Source of the DNA: J029 sp964482495
GTDB lineage: Bacteria > Planctomycetota > UBA1135
Length of the DNA stretch: 64,000 nt
Direction: 5' to 3'
Assembly: GCA_964482495.1 (NCBI GenBank)
Contig: CAYZXS010000004.1
Coordinates: 1 to 64,000 of the forward strand
The notes beneath the pieces were generated by a model. That model saw only the letters and a list, made by a program, of their open reading frames with translations, had not been told where the DNA came from and did not search any database. A program made the translations under genes and the position numbers. Shown here one piece after another: positions 8,472 to 17,295 of this stretch (position 1 is its first letter; each line of letters begins with the position of its first letter).

Positions 8472-9656
8472 ATGTCCGAACTCCAGCCCAGTGACCTCCT
8501 CCGCGCCCTCGACGCAGGGGAGTTCGAATTCTTCTACCAGCCGAAGGTCTCCCTCATCACCGGCCTGGTCAGCGGTTGCGAGGCCCTGATCCGCTGGCGC
8601 CAGCAGGACGGCAGCTACCTGCTCCCCGGAGCCTTCCTGCCCCTCGCCGAGGAGTCGGGCTTGATCACCGAGATCGCCCGGCGGATGTTCCCCGTCCTGT
8701 GCCTGGACCAGGAGAGGATCCACGACAAGGTGGGGGACGTCCACGTCGCCTTCAACGTCAGCGCGCGGGACCTCGAGAACGGGGAGATGGTGGACCTGAT
8801 CCTCGAAGCCGTGCACACCGGCCTGCTGAGCCCGCAGCGCCTCCAGATCGAACTCACCGAGACCGCGGTCGCCGAGAACCAGGACGCGCTCATGGCGAAC
8901 GTGGAGCTCCTGGTCGGCGCCGGCCTGGCCCTCGCCATGGATGACTTCGGCACCGGCTATTCCTCGCTGGACACCCTGCACCAGCTCCCCTTCTCGGTGG
9001 TGAAGATCGACCAGGGAGTGGTCAAGCGCCTGCTCCAGTCCAGCCGCTGCGCCGCCATCACCATGGCGAGCATCCGCATGGCCCACGAGATGGGCCTGAC
9101 CGTCGTCGCCGAGGGTGTCGAGTCCGAAGATGTCTTCGACTACCTCCACCACGCCGGCTGCACCGAGGCCCAGGGCTATTGGCTCTGCCGGCCGAAGCCC
9201 CTCGAGGAGGCCATCCGCTTCATGCAGGAAGGGCGCTGCTGGTGTGAGTTCCCGATCGGCCTGCTCCGGAACATCGAGATGGACCACCTGCAGTGGCGCA
9301 AGGCAGTCATGGACCGGGTGCTCGGACTCCACGCCGGCGGGCCCTCGCCCAACGGCGCCTGCCTCGACGTCGGGCACTCGGAGTGCCACCTGGGCAAGTG
9401 GTACTACGGCCCGGGCCAGGCCTACGTCGGCGACCCGATGTTCGACTGTCTCGCGGCGCCCCACCGGCGCCTGCACGAGGTCGGCGCGCGCTTGATCCAG
9501 GCCGCCGAGGAAGGCCGGCTCCCGGGCTACGCCATGCGGAGCATGAGCCGGGAGCTTCATCAGCGCTCCGAGGACCTGCTGCGCATGCTCCAGGACCTCG
9601 AGATCCAGGCGATGCTGAGCCAGCGGGCCGGGCAGGGGGAGCCGCAGGCGGCCTGA
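8472..9656 (+). CDS. EAL-CZB protein: c-di-GMP phosphodiesterase with C-terminal zinc-binding domain (copy 1)
   Basis: 394 residues, predicted cytosolic. The EAL domain (about residues 10-250) retains the catalytic set: CEALIRW, FNVSARDLEN, IELTETA, MDDFGTGYSSL, VVKIDQ, AEGVE and AQGY. It should therefore cleave c-di-GMP. The C-terminal ~130 residues look like a CZB (chemoreceptor zinc-binding) domain: MDHLQWRKAV, ECHLGKWYYGPG and PHRRLHEVG supply the His/Cys/His/His ligand set known from that family. CZB domains usually sit on chemoreceptors or diguanylate cyclases. The ATG at 8472 is preferred to an in-frame GTG 15 bases upstream. Confidence 0.88.
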   Translation: MSELQPSDLLRALDAGEFEFFYQPKVSLITGLVSGCEALIRWRQQDGSYLLPGAFLPLAEESGLITEIARRMFPVLCLDQERIHDKVGDVHVAFNVSARDLENGEMVDLILEAVHTGLLSPQRLQIELTETAVAENQDALMANVELLVGAGLALAMDDFGTGYSSLDTLHQLPFSVVKIDQGVVKRLLQSSRCAAITMASIRMAHEMGLTVVAEGVESEDVFDYLHHAGCTEAQGYWLCRPKPLEEAIRFMQEGRCWCEFPIGLLRNIEMDHLQWRKAVMDRVLGLHAGGPSPNGACLDVGHSECHLGKWYYGPGQAYVGDPMFDCLAAPHRRLHEVGARLIQAAEEGRLPGYAMRSMSRELHQRSEDLLRMLQDLEIQAMLSQRAGQGEPQAA

Positions 9657-9663
9657 TCCTGGG

Positions 9664-9691
9664 TCAAGTTCCAGCGGGGATCGCCCGAAAG
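9664..9691 (+). promoter_or_regulatory. Possible sigma-28-type promoter of the second EAL-CZB gene
   Basis: TCAAGTTC, 12 bases, then CCCGAAAG, mirroring 8413-8440. Both the hexamer-like halves and the spacer (CAGCGGGGATCG versus GGCCGGGATCCG) are related between the paralogs. That could be common ancestry, retained function, or both. Confidence 0.35.
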
Positions 9692-9726
9692 AGGAGAGCA
9701 CTGCTCCATCCCCTTGGAAGCCCCAG

Positions 9727-10917
9727 ATGCCGGAAATCACCCTCGCAGACCTCGAACGGGCCATCCAGGACCAAGAATTCGTCCTGTGGTACCAGCCGAA
9801 GGTCTCCTTCCTCACCGGCCGGGTCTGCGGCTGCGAGGCGCTGATCCGGTGGCCGCAGGCGGACGGCACGGTCCTGCTCCCCGGCTCCTTCCTGCCCCTC
9901 GCCGAGGAGGCGGGCCTGATCACCGACATCGCCAAGGTGATGTTCCCGCAGCTGTGCCAGGACCACCTGAAGCTGGCCGACTCCTTCGGGGAATTCCACG
10001 TCGCCTTCAACGTCACCGCCAACGACCTCGAGAACCCGGAGATGGTCGAGCTGATCATGAGCGCGGTGCACTCCGGGCTGGTGCAGCCGGAGACCATCCA
10101 GGTCGAGCTGACCGAGACCGCGGTGGCCAAGAACGCCGAGGTGCTCCGGCAGAGCCTGGACCGCATGGTCGAGGCCGGCGTGGCGCTGGCGATGGACGAC
10201 TTCGGCACCGGCTACTCGTCGCTGGACACGTTGCACCGCCTGCCGTTCTCGGTGGTGAAGATCGACCAGGGCGTGATCCGCGGCCTGGACCACTCCGGCC
10301 GCTGCGCCGCGATCGTGCTGGCGAGCATCCGCATGGCCCACGAGATGGGCTTGAAGGTGATCGCCGAGGGCGTCGAGACCGAGGAGCTGTTCGAGTACCT
10401 GCTGCACGCCGGCTGCACCGAGGCCCAGGGCTACTGGATCAGCAAGCCGCTGCCGCTGGACGCCTTCATCGAGTTCGTGGCCCAGGGCCGCCGCTGGTGC
10501 AACATCCCGATCGGGCTGCTGCGCCACGTCGAGATCGACCACATCCAGTGGCGCAAGGCCGTCATGGACAAGGTGCTGGGCACCCGGACCTCGGGCCTGA
10601 TCGGCAACCTGGACGGGATCGGCATCAGCCCCTACCGCTGCCGCTTCGGCCAGTGGTACTACGGCATCGGCCGCGACTTCGCCGGCAACCCCAGCTTCGA
10701 CGCGCTCGAGGAGCCGCACCGCAAGCTGCACAAGGTCGGCGCCCAGCTGATCCAGGCGGCGGAGGAGGGGGTGCCCGAGTACGCGCTGCGGAGCATGACC
10801 TCCGAGCTCAACTACTGCTCCGAGGAGCTGCTGCGGCTGCTCCAGGACCTGGAGATCAGCGCCCTGCTCGAGGGCTCCAAGTTGCACGAGCCGGAAGAGC
10901 CCGCGCCTCAGCAGTAG
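9727..10917 (+). CDS. EAL-CZB protein (copy 2, tandem paralog)
   Basis: 396 residues, closely similar along the whole length to the gene 70 bp upstream (roughly two thirds identical by eye in the EAL part). All EAL active-site motifs are kept (CEALIRW, FNVTANDLEN, VELTETA, DDFGTGYSSL, VVKIDQ, AEGVE, AQGY). CZB ligands are present in IDHIQWRKAV, YRCRFGQWYYGIG and PHRKLHKVG. The strongest divergence is in the loop before the CZB cysteine. A GGAAG ribosome-binding site lies before the ATG. The 3' end overlaps the convergent acyltransferase gene by 10 bases. Confidence 0.88.
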   Translation: MPEITLADLERAIQDQEFVLWYQPKVSFLTGRVCGCEALIRWPQADGTVLLPGSFLPLAEEAGLITDIAKVMFPQLCQDHLKLADSFGEFHVAFNVTANDLENPEMVELIMSAVHSGLVQPETIQVELTETAVAKNAEVLRQSLDRMVEAGVALAMDDFGTGYSSLDTLHRLPFSVVKIDQGVIRGLDHSGRCAAIVLASIRMAHEMGLKVIAEGVETEELFEYLLHAGCTEAQGYWISKPLPLDAFIEFVAQGRRWCNIPIGLLRHVEIDHIQWRKAVMDKVLGTRTSGLIGNLDGIGISPYRCRFGQWYYGIGRDFAGNPSFDALEEPHRKLHKVGAQLIQAAEEGVPEYALRSMTSELNYCSEELLRLLQDLEISALLEGSKLHEPEEPAPQQ

Positions 10918-11624
10918 AGCTCGACCGCCCGTCGCTGCAGCTCCGCCGCGAGCTGCTTGCGGTCGGCCATGCCCGTGACCGGTTCGCCGAAGCGCACCAC
11001 CACGCGGGAGCGGCGCATGCCCAGGCAGCGCAGGAAGTGGCGCGCCAGCACCTCCGTGTCCGGCCACCAGAAGTCCTCGCGCTCGTAGCGGATCACCGCG
11101 GGCACGCAGGGCACGCCCAGCGCCACCGGGGACTCGAACAGCGACGGCTTGAAGGGTCGGATCCGCTCGCCGCTGCCGGCCCCGCCCTCGGCGAAGATGT
11201 GGATGCGGACGCCGCGCTCCAGGTAGAAGCGCAGCTCCTCGCGCAGCCGCACGGTGTCGCGCATGCGCCGGCGGTCGATCCACAGGGTCGAGGCCAGCTT
11301 GCTCAGCCAGCCCATGATCGGCCAGGTCGAGATCTCCACCTTGGCGATGAACACCGCCGGGCAGGCCGCGCCCAGGGTCCAGATGTCCGCCCAGCTGACG
11401 TGGTTGGCGGCCACGAAGGATCCCGGCGGCGGCGGCGGCCCCTCGACCACCAGCCGCAACCCCGCGAGCCAGCAGCAGCCGCGCCCCCACCAGCTGGCCG
11501 AATAAGCGCCCCAGCGCGCCTGGAGCGCGGGGCTCGGCAGCAGCAGCAGACGGCCCAGCAGCGCCAAGACGGACGCAAAGACCGTCCAGCCCACGAAGCC
11601 AACCACCCGCACCACCATCCGCAT
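10908..11624 (-). CDS. 1-acyl-glycerol-3-phosphate acyltransferase-like (PlsC/LPLAT)
   Basis: 238 residues with an N-terminal hydrophobic helix, the acyltransferase motif I NHVSWAD (H-x4-D), and the glycerol-phosphate pocket motif FAEGGAGSG. A likely inner-membrane enzyme acylating lysophosphatidate or a related lipid. The ATG at 11624 is chosen over upstream in-frame starts at 11717, 11672 and 11651, because a TAGGAT hexamer ends seven bases before it. The upstream starts lie in or before a palindromic repeat. Confidence 0.82.
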   Translation of the reverse strand: MRMVVRVVGFVGWTVFASVLALLGRLLLLPSPALQARWGAYSASWWGRGCCWLAGLRLVVEGPPPPPGSFVAANHVSWADIWTLGAACPAVFIAKVEISTWPIMGWLSKLASTLWIDRRRMRDTVRLREELRFYLERGVRIHIFAEGGAGSGERIRPFKPSLFESPVALGVPCVPAVIRYEREDFWWPDTEVLARHFLRCLGMRRSRVVVRFGEPVTGMADRKQLAAELQRRAVELYC

Positions 11625-11631
11625 GGCAAGG

Positions 11632-11637
11632 ATCCTA
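11632..11637 (-). promoter_or_regulatory. -10-like TAGGAT of the acyltransferase gene
   Basis: Seven bases before the ATG at 11624. It directly abuts the palindromic repeat at 11640-11683, which would lie in the -35 region. Confidence 0.45.
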
Positions 11638-11639
11638 TC

Positions 11640-11683
11640 GGGGTCAGACATCGATTGATATTCGATGTCCGACATCGGTTTTC
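11640..11683. repeat. GGGGTCAGACATCGA palindromic repeat, right arm deleted
   Basis: The first ~40 bases match the intact copy at 40268-40328 (GGGGTCAGACATCGATTG, one changed base, TATTCGA...CGACATCG). The right arm is missing, and the sequence rejoins at GTTTTC versus GTTTTGC. An inner inverted repeat CGATGTC-c-GACATCG is perfect here but imperfect in the other copy. It lies between the divergent acyltransferase and GH172-like genes. Confidence 0.7.
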
Positions 11684-11728
11684 TCCAGCCCGCCCCGGGC
11701 GAGCGGGGCTCTGGCATGCTGCACGGCG

Positions 11729-14308
11729 ATGTCCTGTGCCCTCGTCCTGCTCCTCGCCGTTCTCTTCCCTGCCCCGCTGCCCTCGACGGCCGCGCAGGTC
11801 CTGCCGCAGGCCACAGGGGACACCGCGGCGCCGGTCGACACCGAGGCGCTGCTCCGCGAGATGGCCGACCTCGAGCGCTTGGCCCGCCTGCCCGAGGTCG
11901 GCTACCGCAACCTCCAGTACTCCAGCTACGACCGCCGCTCGAAGAGGCCCGACGAAGACAGCTGGTTCTCGAACGCCGACGGCTTCGGCCGCGAGCCGGT
12001 GCCGGGCTTCGAGGCGGTGCTGCGCGAGCCCGGGGAGGACGGCGTCGGCGAATACCTGCTGTGCGACGTCGCCGGCCCCGGCGCGATCGTGCGCGGCTGG
12101 TCGGCCGGTATGGGCGGCACCCTCCGGGTCAGCCTCGACGGCGCCGTCGAGCCGGTCTTCGAGGGCAGCGGCTACGACTTCCTCGCCCGCCGCAGCGCGA
12201 TCTGGTTCGACCGCCAGGGCCTCGACCTCACCGTCGGCGACGCCTTCCAGCAGCAAGACGCCGACTACTTCCCGGTGCCCTTCGCCGAGCGCCTGCGCGT
12301 GACCTGGACCGGCCCGCTGAACGAGCTGCACTTCTACCACCTGCAGGTCCGGCTCTACGACGCCGGCGTCGCCGTGCGCAGCTTCCGCGAGGACCAGCTG
12401 CCGGCGCTCGCTCCGGTCCTGACCGAAGTCGCCGGCCGGCTGACCCGCCCGCGCGCCGCCCGCGCTGGTCGGGTCCTCGAGCACCAGGCCGAGCTGGCCG
12501 CGGGCGACGTCCTGCGCCGCGACTTGGCCGCCGGCGCGGACGGTGCCGGCGCTGTCACCGAGCTGGCGCTCCGGCTGCGCGCCGACGACCTCGCGGCGGC
12601 CCTGCGCGGGGTCCTGCTGCGGCTGAACTTCGACGGCGCCGAAGCCGAAGTCGTCGCCCCGGTCGGCGACTTCTTCGGCAGCTTCCCCGGCCACCACCCG
12701 CACCAGACCCTGGCCTTCACCGCCACCCCCGATGGCTGGCTCTACTGCCACTTCCCGATGCCCTTCGCCGCCAGCGCCGCGCTCGAGCTCGACAACCGCA
12801 GCGGCCAGGCGCTGGCGGTCGAGCTGCGGCACACGGTGGCCCCCTGGACCTGGGACGAGCGCTCGCTGCACTTCCGCGCCGACTGGCGCCAGGGACCGGC
12901 GGTGACTCTGGTGGATGGCCAAGCGGTCGACCTCGACTTCCTGCGCGCCGAGGGCGCCGGGCGGCTGGTCGGCGTCGCCTCGCTGCTCCTCAATCCGTCG
13001 CGGCTGCCGCTGCCCTGGGGCAACTGGTGGGGCGAAGGCGACGAGAAGGTCTTCGTCGACTCGATGGACTTCCCGGTCCTTTTCGGCACTGGCTCGGAGG
13101 ACTACTACAACTACTCCTGGAGCCGGCCGGACCTGTTCGAGCACCCGTACTGCGCCCAGCCGGTCGACTCCGGGCCCGGCACCGCGGGCTACGTCGTCAA
13201 TTCGCGGCTGCACGTGCTCGACGACCTGCTGTTCCGGCGCTTCGTCGACTTCCGCATGGAGCTGTGGCCGCACCGCCAGGACTTCCCGACCTCCTATGCC
13301 CGGGTGGCGTGGTGGTACGCCCGGCCCGGCGCGCGCGCCGACACGCCGCCGATCGCGGCGGACGACCTGCTCGTGCCCGCCCTGCCGCGCTGGGAGCCGG
13401 ACGCCGCCTTCGGATCGGCTGACTCGTGGAGCGAGCACCTCGAGGACCTGGAGACGGTGCCGCCCGGGGCGGCCCTGGACGACGAGCCGCTGGCCTCGCG
13501 CGGCCGCGTGCTGGCCTGGACGGCGCGGGCCGGAGAGCGCATGACGGTGCCCTTCGCGGTCGACGTCGCCGGCCGCTATCGGATGAACCTGGTGGCGCGC
13601 AACCGGCAGGACGGGGGCGCGGTCCGGCTGTGGATCGACGGCGAGCCGCTGGACCTGACCGACGCCGGCGGGGGCGAAGCGGCGACCGGCGCGGAGCGGG
13701 TGACGTTGGTCACGCGCCACGCCGTCACGCGGATGCTGAGCCTGGGCTGGGAGGAGGTCGCGCTCGAGGCGGGGAGCCACGTGATGGAGGTCGAGTGCCT
13801 GGAGGAGGGCGCGATCGCCTTCGATTACCTGTGGCTGAAGACCCTCGAGCGGCAGCCGGCGCGGATCGAGGGCGCGGTCGAGGCCGAGACGGCGCCGGTG
13901 AGCGGCGACGCCGCCGAGGGCTGGGAGGTCCAGGGCATGCCCCACGGCTGGAGCGGCGGCCGGCACCTGTGGGTGCGGGCGACCGCTCCCGGCCAGGGCG
14001 TGGAGCTGGAGATCCCGGTGGCGACGCCGGGCCGCTACCGCGTGCAGGTGCGCCTCACCAAGAGCTGGGACTACGGCGTGCTCGAGCTGCGCCTGAACGG
14101 CGAGCCGGTGGTCGACGGGGTCGACACCTGGGCGCCGAGCATCCAGCAATTGCCGCCGGTGGACCTCGGCGCGCACGAGCTCGACGGCGACCTCCGGCTG
14201 GGCGTGGTCGTGACGGGCTCGAACCCGGAGTCACGGTCACCGCACCACTACTTCGGTGTCGACTGCGTCGTCCTCACGCCGGAGCCGGGCGGAGCTTCAT
14301 CAGGGTGA
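11729..14308 (+). CDS. Secreted DUF2961/GH172-like protein with C-terminal accessory domains
   Basis: 859 residues with a signal peptide (LVLLLAVLFPAPLPSTAA). The DUF2961 core spans about residues 35-430 and shows YSSYDR, GPGAIVRGW and FGTGSEDYYNYSW. DUF2961 is now glycoside hydrolase family 172, whose studied members act on alpha-D-fructofuranosides or D-arabinofuranosides. The remaining ~400 residues contain two beta-sandwich-like modules (FAVDVAGRYRMNLVARN; IPVATPGRYRVQVRLT), probably carbohydrate-binding. The ATG follows CATGCT by eight bases. The 3' end overlaps the convergent metallophosphoesterase gene by 35 bases. Confidence 0.82.
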   Translation: MSCALVLLLAVLFPAPLPSTAAQVLPQATGDTAAPVDTEALLREMADLERLARLPEVGYRNLQYSSYDRRSKRPDEDSWFSNADGFGREPVPGFEAVLREPGEDGVGEYLLCDVAGPGAIVRGWSAGMGGTLRVSLDGAVEPVFEGSGYDFLARRSAIWFDRQGLDLTVGDAFQQQDADYFPVPFAERLRVTWTGPLNELHFYHLQVRLYDAGVAVRSFREDQLPALAPVLTEVAGRLTRPRAARAGRVLEHQAELAAGDVLRRDLAAGADGAGAVTELALRLRADDLAAALRGVLLRLNFDGAEAEVVAPVGDFFGSFPGHHPHQTLAFTATPDGWLYCHFPMPFAASAALELDNRSGQALAVELRHTVAPWTWDERSLHFRADWRQGPAVTLVDGQAVDLDFLRAEGAGRLVGVASLLLNPSRLPLPWGNWWGEGDEKVFVDSMDFPVLFGTGSEDYYNYSWSRPDLFEHPYCAQPVDSGPGTAGYVVNSRLHVLDDLLFRRFVDFRMELWPHRQDFPTSYARVAWWYARPGARADTPPIAADDLLVPALPRWEPDAAFGSADSWSEHLEDLETVPPGAALDDEPLASRGRVLAWTARAGERMTVPFAVDVAGRYRMNLVARNRQDGGAVRLWIDGEPLDLTDAGGGEAATGAERVTLVTRHAVTRMLSLGWEEVALEAGSHVMEVECLEEGAIAFDYLWLKTLERQPARIEGAVEAETAPVSGDAAEGWEVQGMPHGWSGGRHLWVRATAPGQGVELEIPVATPGRYRVQVRLTKSWDYGVLELRLNGEPVVDGVDTWAPSIQQLPPVDLGAHELDGDLRLGVVVTGSNPESRSPHHYFGVDCVVLTPEPGGASSG

Positions 14309-15422
14309 TCTCGGCCGGAGCGCCGACCCGCATCGGAGGGCCCCAGCAGCCGGTGCCGCGGTTGACGTGGATCCAGGTGCGACGGTCGTGGAGGTGGGTC
14401 CCGGCCAGGTAGGGCTGGACCAGCCGGGTGAGCGCGCCGAAGGGCCAGAGCTGGCCGCCGTGCGTGTGGCCGGACAGCATCAGGTCGACGCCGTGGGCCG
14501 CCGCCAGCTCGACGTGCGCCGGCTGATGGGCCAGCAGCACGCAGGGCCGCGCCGGGTCGCGCTCCGCCATCGCCGCCGAGAGGTCCGGCGCGTGCTCCGG
14601 ACCGAAGGCGCCGCCGCGGAAGTCGTGCACCCCCGCGAGGTCGAAGCCGCCCCCCTCGTCCGCGGCGATTGCCACGCGCTCATTGGCCAGGGCGCGCACT
14701 CCCAGGCGCTCGAACTCGGCCAGCCACGCCGCCACCCCGGAGTAGTACTCGTGGTTGCCGGTCACCAGGAAGCTGCCGTGGGTCGAGCGCAGCGTCCCCA
14801 ACGGCGCCACGTCCGCGGCGATCCGGTCTACCGGACCGTCGACGACGTCGCCGGTGATCGCCACCAGGTCGGGGCGCAGCGCGTTGCACCGCTGCACGAC
14901 TCGCTCGAGGAAGGCAGAGCCGTCCAGCGGGCCGAGGTGAAGGTCGCTGATCTGGACGATGCGGAAGCCGTCGAGCTCCGGCGGCAACCGTCGTAGCGGC
15001 ACCTCGACCTCCTCCACCACGAGCTCCGAGGCGGACCGCAGGCCCCAAGCGCTGACCGCCGAGGCGCCGACTGCGGCGGCGGCGGCCGCCGCGCGGTGGA
15101 GGAAGAGGCGCCGGCCCGGATCCGTCGCTGCGGTCCCCCGGCGGCTCCAGGCCCAGGCAACGAGGCGGGTCGCCAGGCCGAGCAAGACCAGGTAGAACAG
15201 CAGCCCCATCCAGGTGTAGGCGGTCCAGGTCCACGGCCTCAGGTCCGAGCGCGGCTGCGACCAGGCCAGCGGCAGGACCGCCGGGACCAGGGCGGTGGCC
15301 GCTACGATCCCCGCCGTGAGTAGCCGGCTCCAGCGGCGCGGCAGTCGCGCGGCGCGCACCGTGCACCACCAGGCAGCGGCGGCGCCGGCGGCGAGCACGA
15401 GCAGGGCGATGGCGAAGAACAT
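14274..15422 (-). CDS. Membrane-anchored calcineurin-like metallophosphoesterase (YkuE-like)
   Basis: 382 residues. The first ~130 hold several hydrophobic helices. The catalytic domain (about 150-380) has all the metal-ligand motifs: SDLHLGPLDG, GDVVDG, GNHEYYSG, LAHQP and SGHTHGGQ. Homologs with this layout (YkuE, YaeI-like) hydrolyse phosphodiesters in lipids or nucleotides; the substrate here is unknown. It lies downstream of the pnt operon on the same strand, separated by a strong hairpin at 15467-15498. Confidence 0.87.
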   Translation of the reverse strand: MFFAIALLVLAAGAAAAWWCTVRAARLPRRWSRLLTAGIVAATALVPAVLPLAWSQPRSDLRPWTWTAYTWMGLLFYLVLLGLATRLVAWAWSRRGTAATDPGRRLFLHRAAAAAAAVGASAVSAWGLRSASELVVEEVEVPLRRLPPELDGFRIVQISDLHLGPLDGSAFLERVVQRCNALRPDLVAITGDVVDGPVDRIAADVAPLGTLRSTHGSFLVTGNHEYYSGVAAWLAEFERLGVRALANERVAIAADEGGGFDLAGVHDFRGGAFGPEHAPDLSAAMAERDPARPCVLLAHQPAHVELAAAHGVDLMLSGHTHGGQLWPFGALTRLVQPYLAGTHLHDRRTWIHVNRGTGCWGPPMRVGAPAEITLMKLRPAPA

Positions 15423-15466
15423 CCGGATGGGCGGGGCGGGGCGCCCCCTTGATCCTCTAAGCGCCC

Positions 15467-15498
15467 GGGCGCCGGGTTCCAGCAGGAACCCGGCGCCC
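15467..15498 (-). terminator. Hairpin terminator after pntB
   Basis: Perfect 14-bp stem GGGCGCCGGGTTCC / GGAACCCGGCGCCC with a 4-nt loop, 33 bases beyond the pntB stop codon. The T tract is weak, but the stem is the strongest in this part of the window. Confidence 0.6.
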
Positions 15499-15530
15499 AG
15501 GGGTGAACCGACGACCGGCCGCGGAGCGGG

Positions 15531-17000
15531 TCAGGCGTTCTTCAGCTCTTCGATCACGCCTTGGACGAACTCCTTGCCGTCGCCGAAGCACATGAAGCAA
15601 TTGTCGCGCTCGAAGAGCGGGTTCTTGATGCCGGCATAACCCGGGCTGAGGGAGCGCTTGATCATGTGCACCGCGCGGGCCTCGTGGGTGTGCAGGATCG
15701 GCATCCCCGCGATCTTCGAGTTGGGGTCCTCGATCGCGGCCGGGTTCACGACGTCGTTGGCGCCGACGATGATCGCGACGTCGGTCTCCTTGAACTCGGA
15801 GTTGATGTCCTCGGTCGGGAACAGCTGCTCGTGCGGCACGTCGGCCTCGGCCAGCAGCACGTTCATGTGGCCGGGCATCCGCCCCGCCACCGAGTGCACC
15901 GCGTAGGCCACCTCGCAGCCGCGCGCCTGCAGCACGTCACCCAGCTCCTTGACCACGTGCTGCGCCTGCGACACCGCCATGCCGTAGCCCGGCACGAAGA
16001 TGACCTTGTCGGCCAGCTGCAGGTCGGCCGCCGCGTCCTCGGGCGAGTACGAGCGGATGTTGGAGTAGTCGCGCGCGTCCTCGTCGACGCTGTCGCCGCC
16101 GAAGCCGCCCACCAGCACGTGCAGGAGCGTGCGGTTCATGCCCTTGCACATCTGGTCGGTCAGGATCAAACCCGACGCCCCGACCAGCGCACCCGCCACG
16201 ATCAGCAGCGAGTTGCCGATGACGAAGCCGGCCATGCTCGCGGCGATGCCCGAGTAGCTGTTCAGGAGCGAGATCACCACCGGCATGTCGGCGCCGCCGA
16301 TCGGCAGCACCAGCAGCACGCCGAGCACCGCGGAGACGGCCGCCAGCAGGATCAGCCACATGGCGCTGACGCCGCCGGTCGCGCCCCAGCCGCCGAGGTA
16401 GCCGAGGAGCAGCGCCAGCCCGATCGCGCCGAGGGTGATCAGGTGCCGGGCCGGCAGCATCCGATCCTTGACCTTGCCGGCGAGCTTGCCCATCGCGACT
16501 ACGGAGCCGGTCAGGGTGACGCCGCCGATCAGGATCGACAGGATCACCGCGATGACCCACACCACCGGCCCGGTCAGGCCGAGGCCTTCGCCCGCCGCCG
16601 CCGGAATGCCGTCGAAGAAGGCGACCGTCTCGCCGTCGACGACCTTGGTCGGGCTCAGGTACTCGCCCCAGAACACCGACAGGGCCACCAGCAGCGACGC
16701 CGCGCCGCCGAAGCCGTTGAACAGCGCCACCATCTCCGGCATCCCGGTCATCTCGACCTTCTTTGCCATGTAGGTGCCGATGCCGCCGCCGATCACGATG
16801 CCGGCGATGATGTAGCCCCAGCTCAGGGTGATGCCGCCCTCGGGCGAGGCCAGGGTGGTGACGATCGCCAGGAGCATGCCGACGCCCGCCGTGGCGTTGC
16901 CGCGCCGGGCCGTGCTCACCTTCGACAGCTGCTTGATGCCGAGGATGAACAGCGCAGTCGCGAGCAGGTAGAGGAGCTTGGTGAAGTCGAAGTCGTTCAT
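15531..17000 (-). CDS. pntB: NAD(P) transhydrogenase subunit beta
   Basis: 489 residues. About nine membrane helices (residues 1-290) are followed by the NADP(H)-binding domain III. Domain III shows VPGYGMAVSQAQHVVKEL, VHSVAGRMPGHMNVLLAEADVP, GANDVVNP and KRSLSPGYAGI, all diagnostic of PntB. With the alpha subunits it couples proton entry to hydride transfer from NADH to NADP+, supplying NADPH. Last gene of a three-gene operon, ten bases after the stop of the preceding small subunit. Confidence 0.95.
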   Translation of the reverse strand: MNDFDFTKLLYLLATALFILGIKQLSKVSTARRGNATAGVGMLLAIVTTLASPEGGITLSWGYIIAGIVIGGGIGTYMAKKVEMTGMPEMVALFNGFGGAASLLVALSVFWGEYLSPTKVVDGETVAFFDGIPAAAGEGLGLTGPVVWVIAVILSILIGGVTLTGSVVAMGKLAGKVKDRMLPARHLITLGAIGLALLLGYLGGWGATGGVSAMWLILLAAVSAVLGVLLVLPIGGADMPVVISLLNSYSGIAASMAGFVIGNSLLIVAGALVGASGLILTDQMCKGMNRTLLHVLVGGFGGDSVDEDARDYSNIRSYSPEDAAADLQLADKVIFVPGYGMAVSQAQHVVKELGDVLQARGCEVAYAVHSVAGRMPGHMNVLLAEADVPHEQLFPTEDINSEFKETDVAIIVGANDVVNPAAIEDPNSKIAGMPILHTHEARAVHMIKRSLSPGYAGIKNPLFERDNCFMCFGDGKEFVQGVIEELKNA

Positions 17001-17010
17001 TCTTCTGCCC

Positions 17011-17295
17011 TCACTTCCTCTTCTTGCCGCCGAACATGGCCAGCATCCGGTCCGTGACCAGGAAGCCGCCGAAGACGTTGATCGACGCCGTGACGATCGC
17101 CGCGAAGCCGAGCGCCTGGGCCAGGAAGCCGTAGTCCATCTGCGCGCAGGTCAAGGCGCCGACGATGGTGATGCCGGAGATCGCGTTGGCGCCGGACATC
17201 AGCGGCGTGTGCAGCTTCTGCGGCACCTTGGCGATGATCTCGAAGCCGACGAAGATCGCCAGCATGAACACGAACAGGAACAGGATCAGGAGCAT
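17011..17295 (-). CDS. pntA2: NAD(P) transhydrogenase subunit alpha part 2 (membrane part)
   Basis: A 94-residue protein with three hydrophobic helices, matching the membrane-spanning C-terminal portion of PntA (LHTPLMSGANAISGITIVGAL is the conserved block). The alpha subunit is encoded by two genes here, as in Rhodospirillum rubrum, instead of one as in E. coli. Its ATG overlaps the stop codon of the preceding gene by one base (TGATG), a sign of translational coupling. Confidence 0.92.
   Translation of the reverse strand: MLLILFLFVFMLAIFVGFEIIAKVPQKLHTPLMSGANAISGITIVGALTCAQMDYGFLAQALGFAAIVTASINVFGGFLVTDRMLAMFGGKKRK

Noticed and set aside
11640..11672. Start codons of the acyltransferase inside or beside the repeat (MSDI, MSDP)
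   Set aside because: A TAGGAT element seven bases before the ATG at 11624 fits the genome's start pattern better, and the extra residues are repeat-derived.
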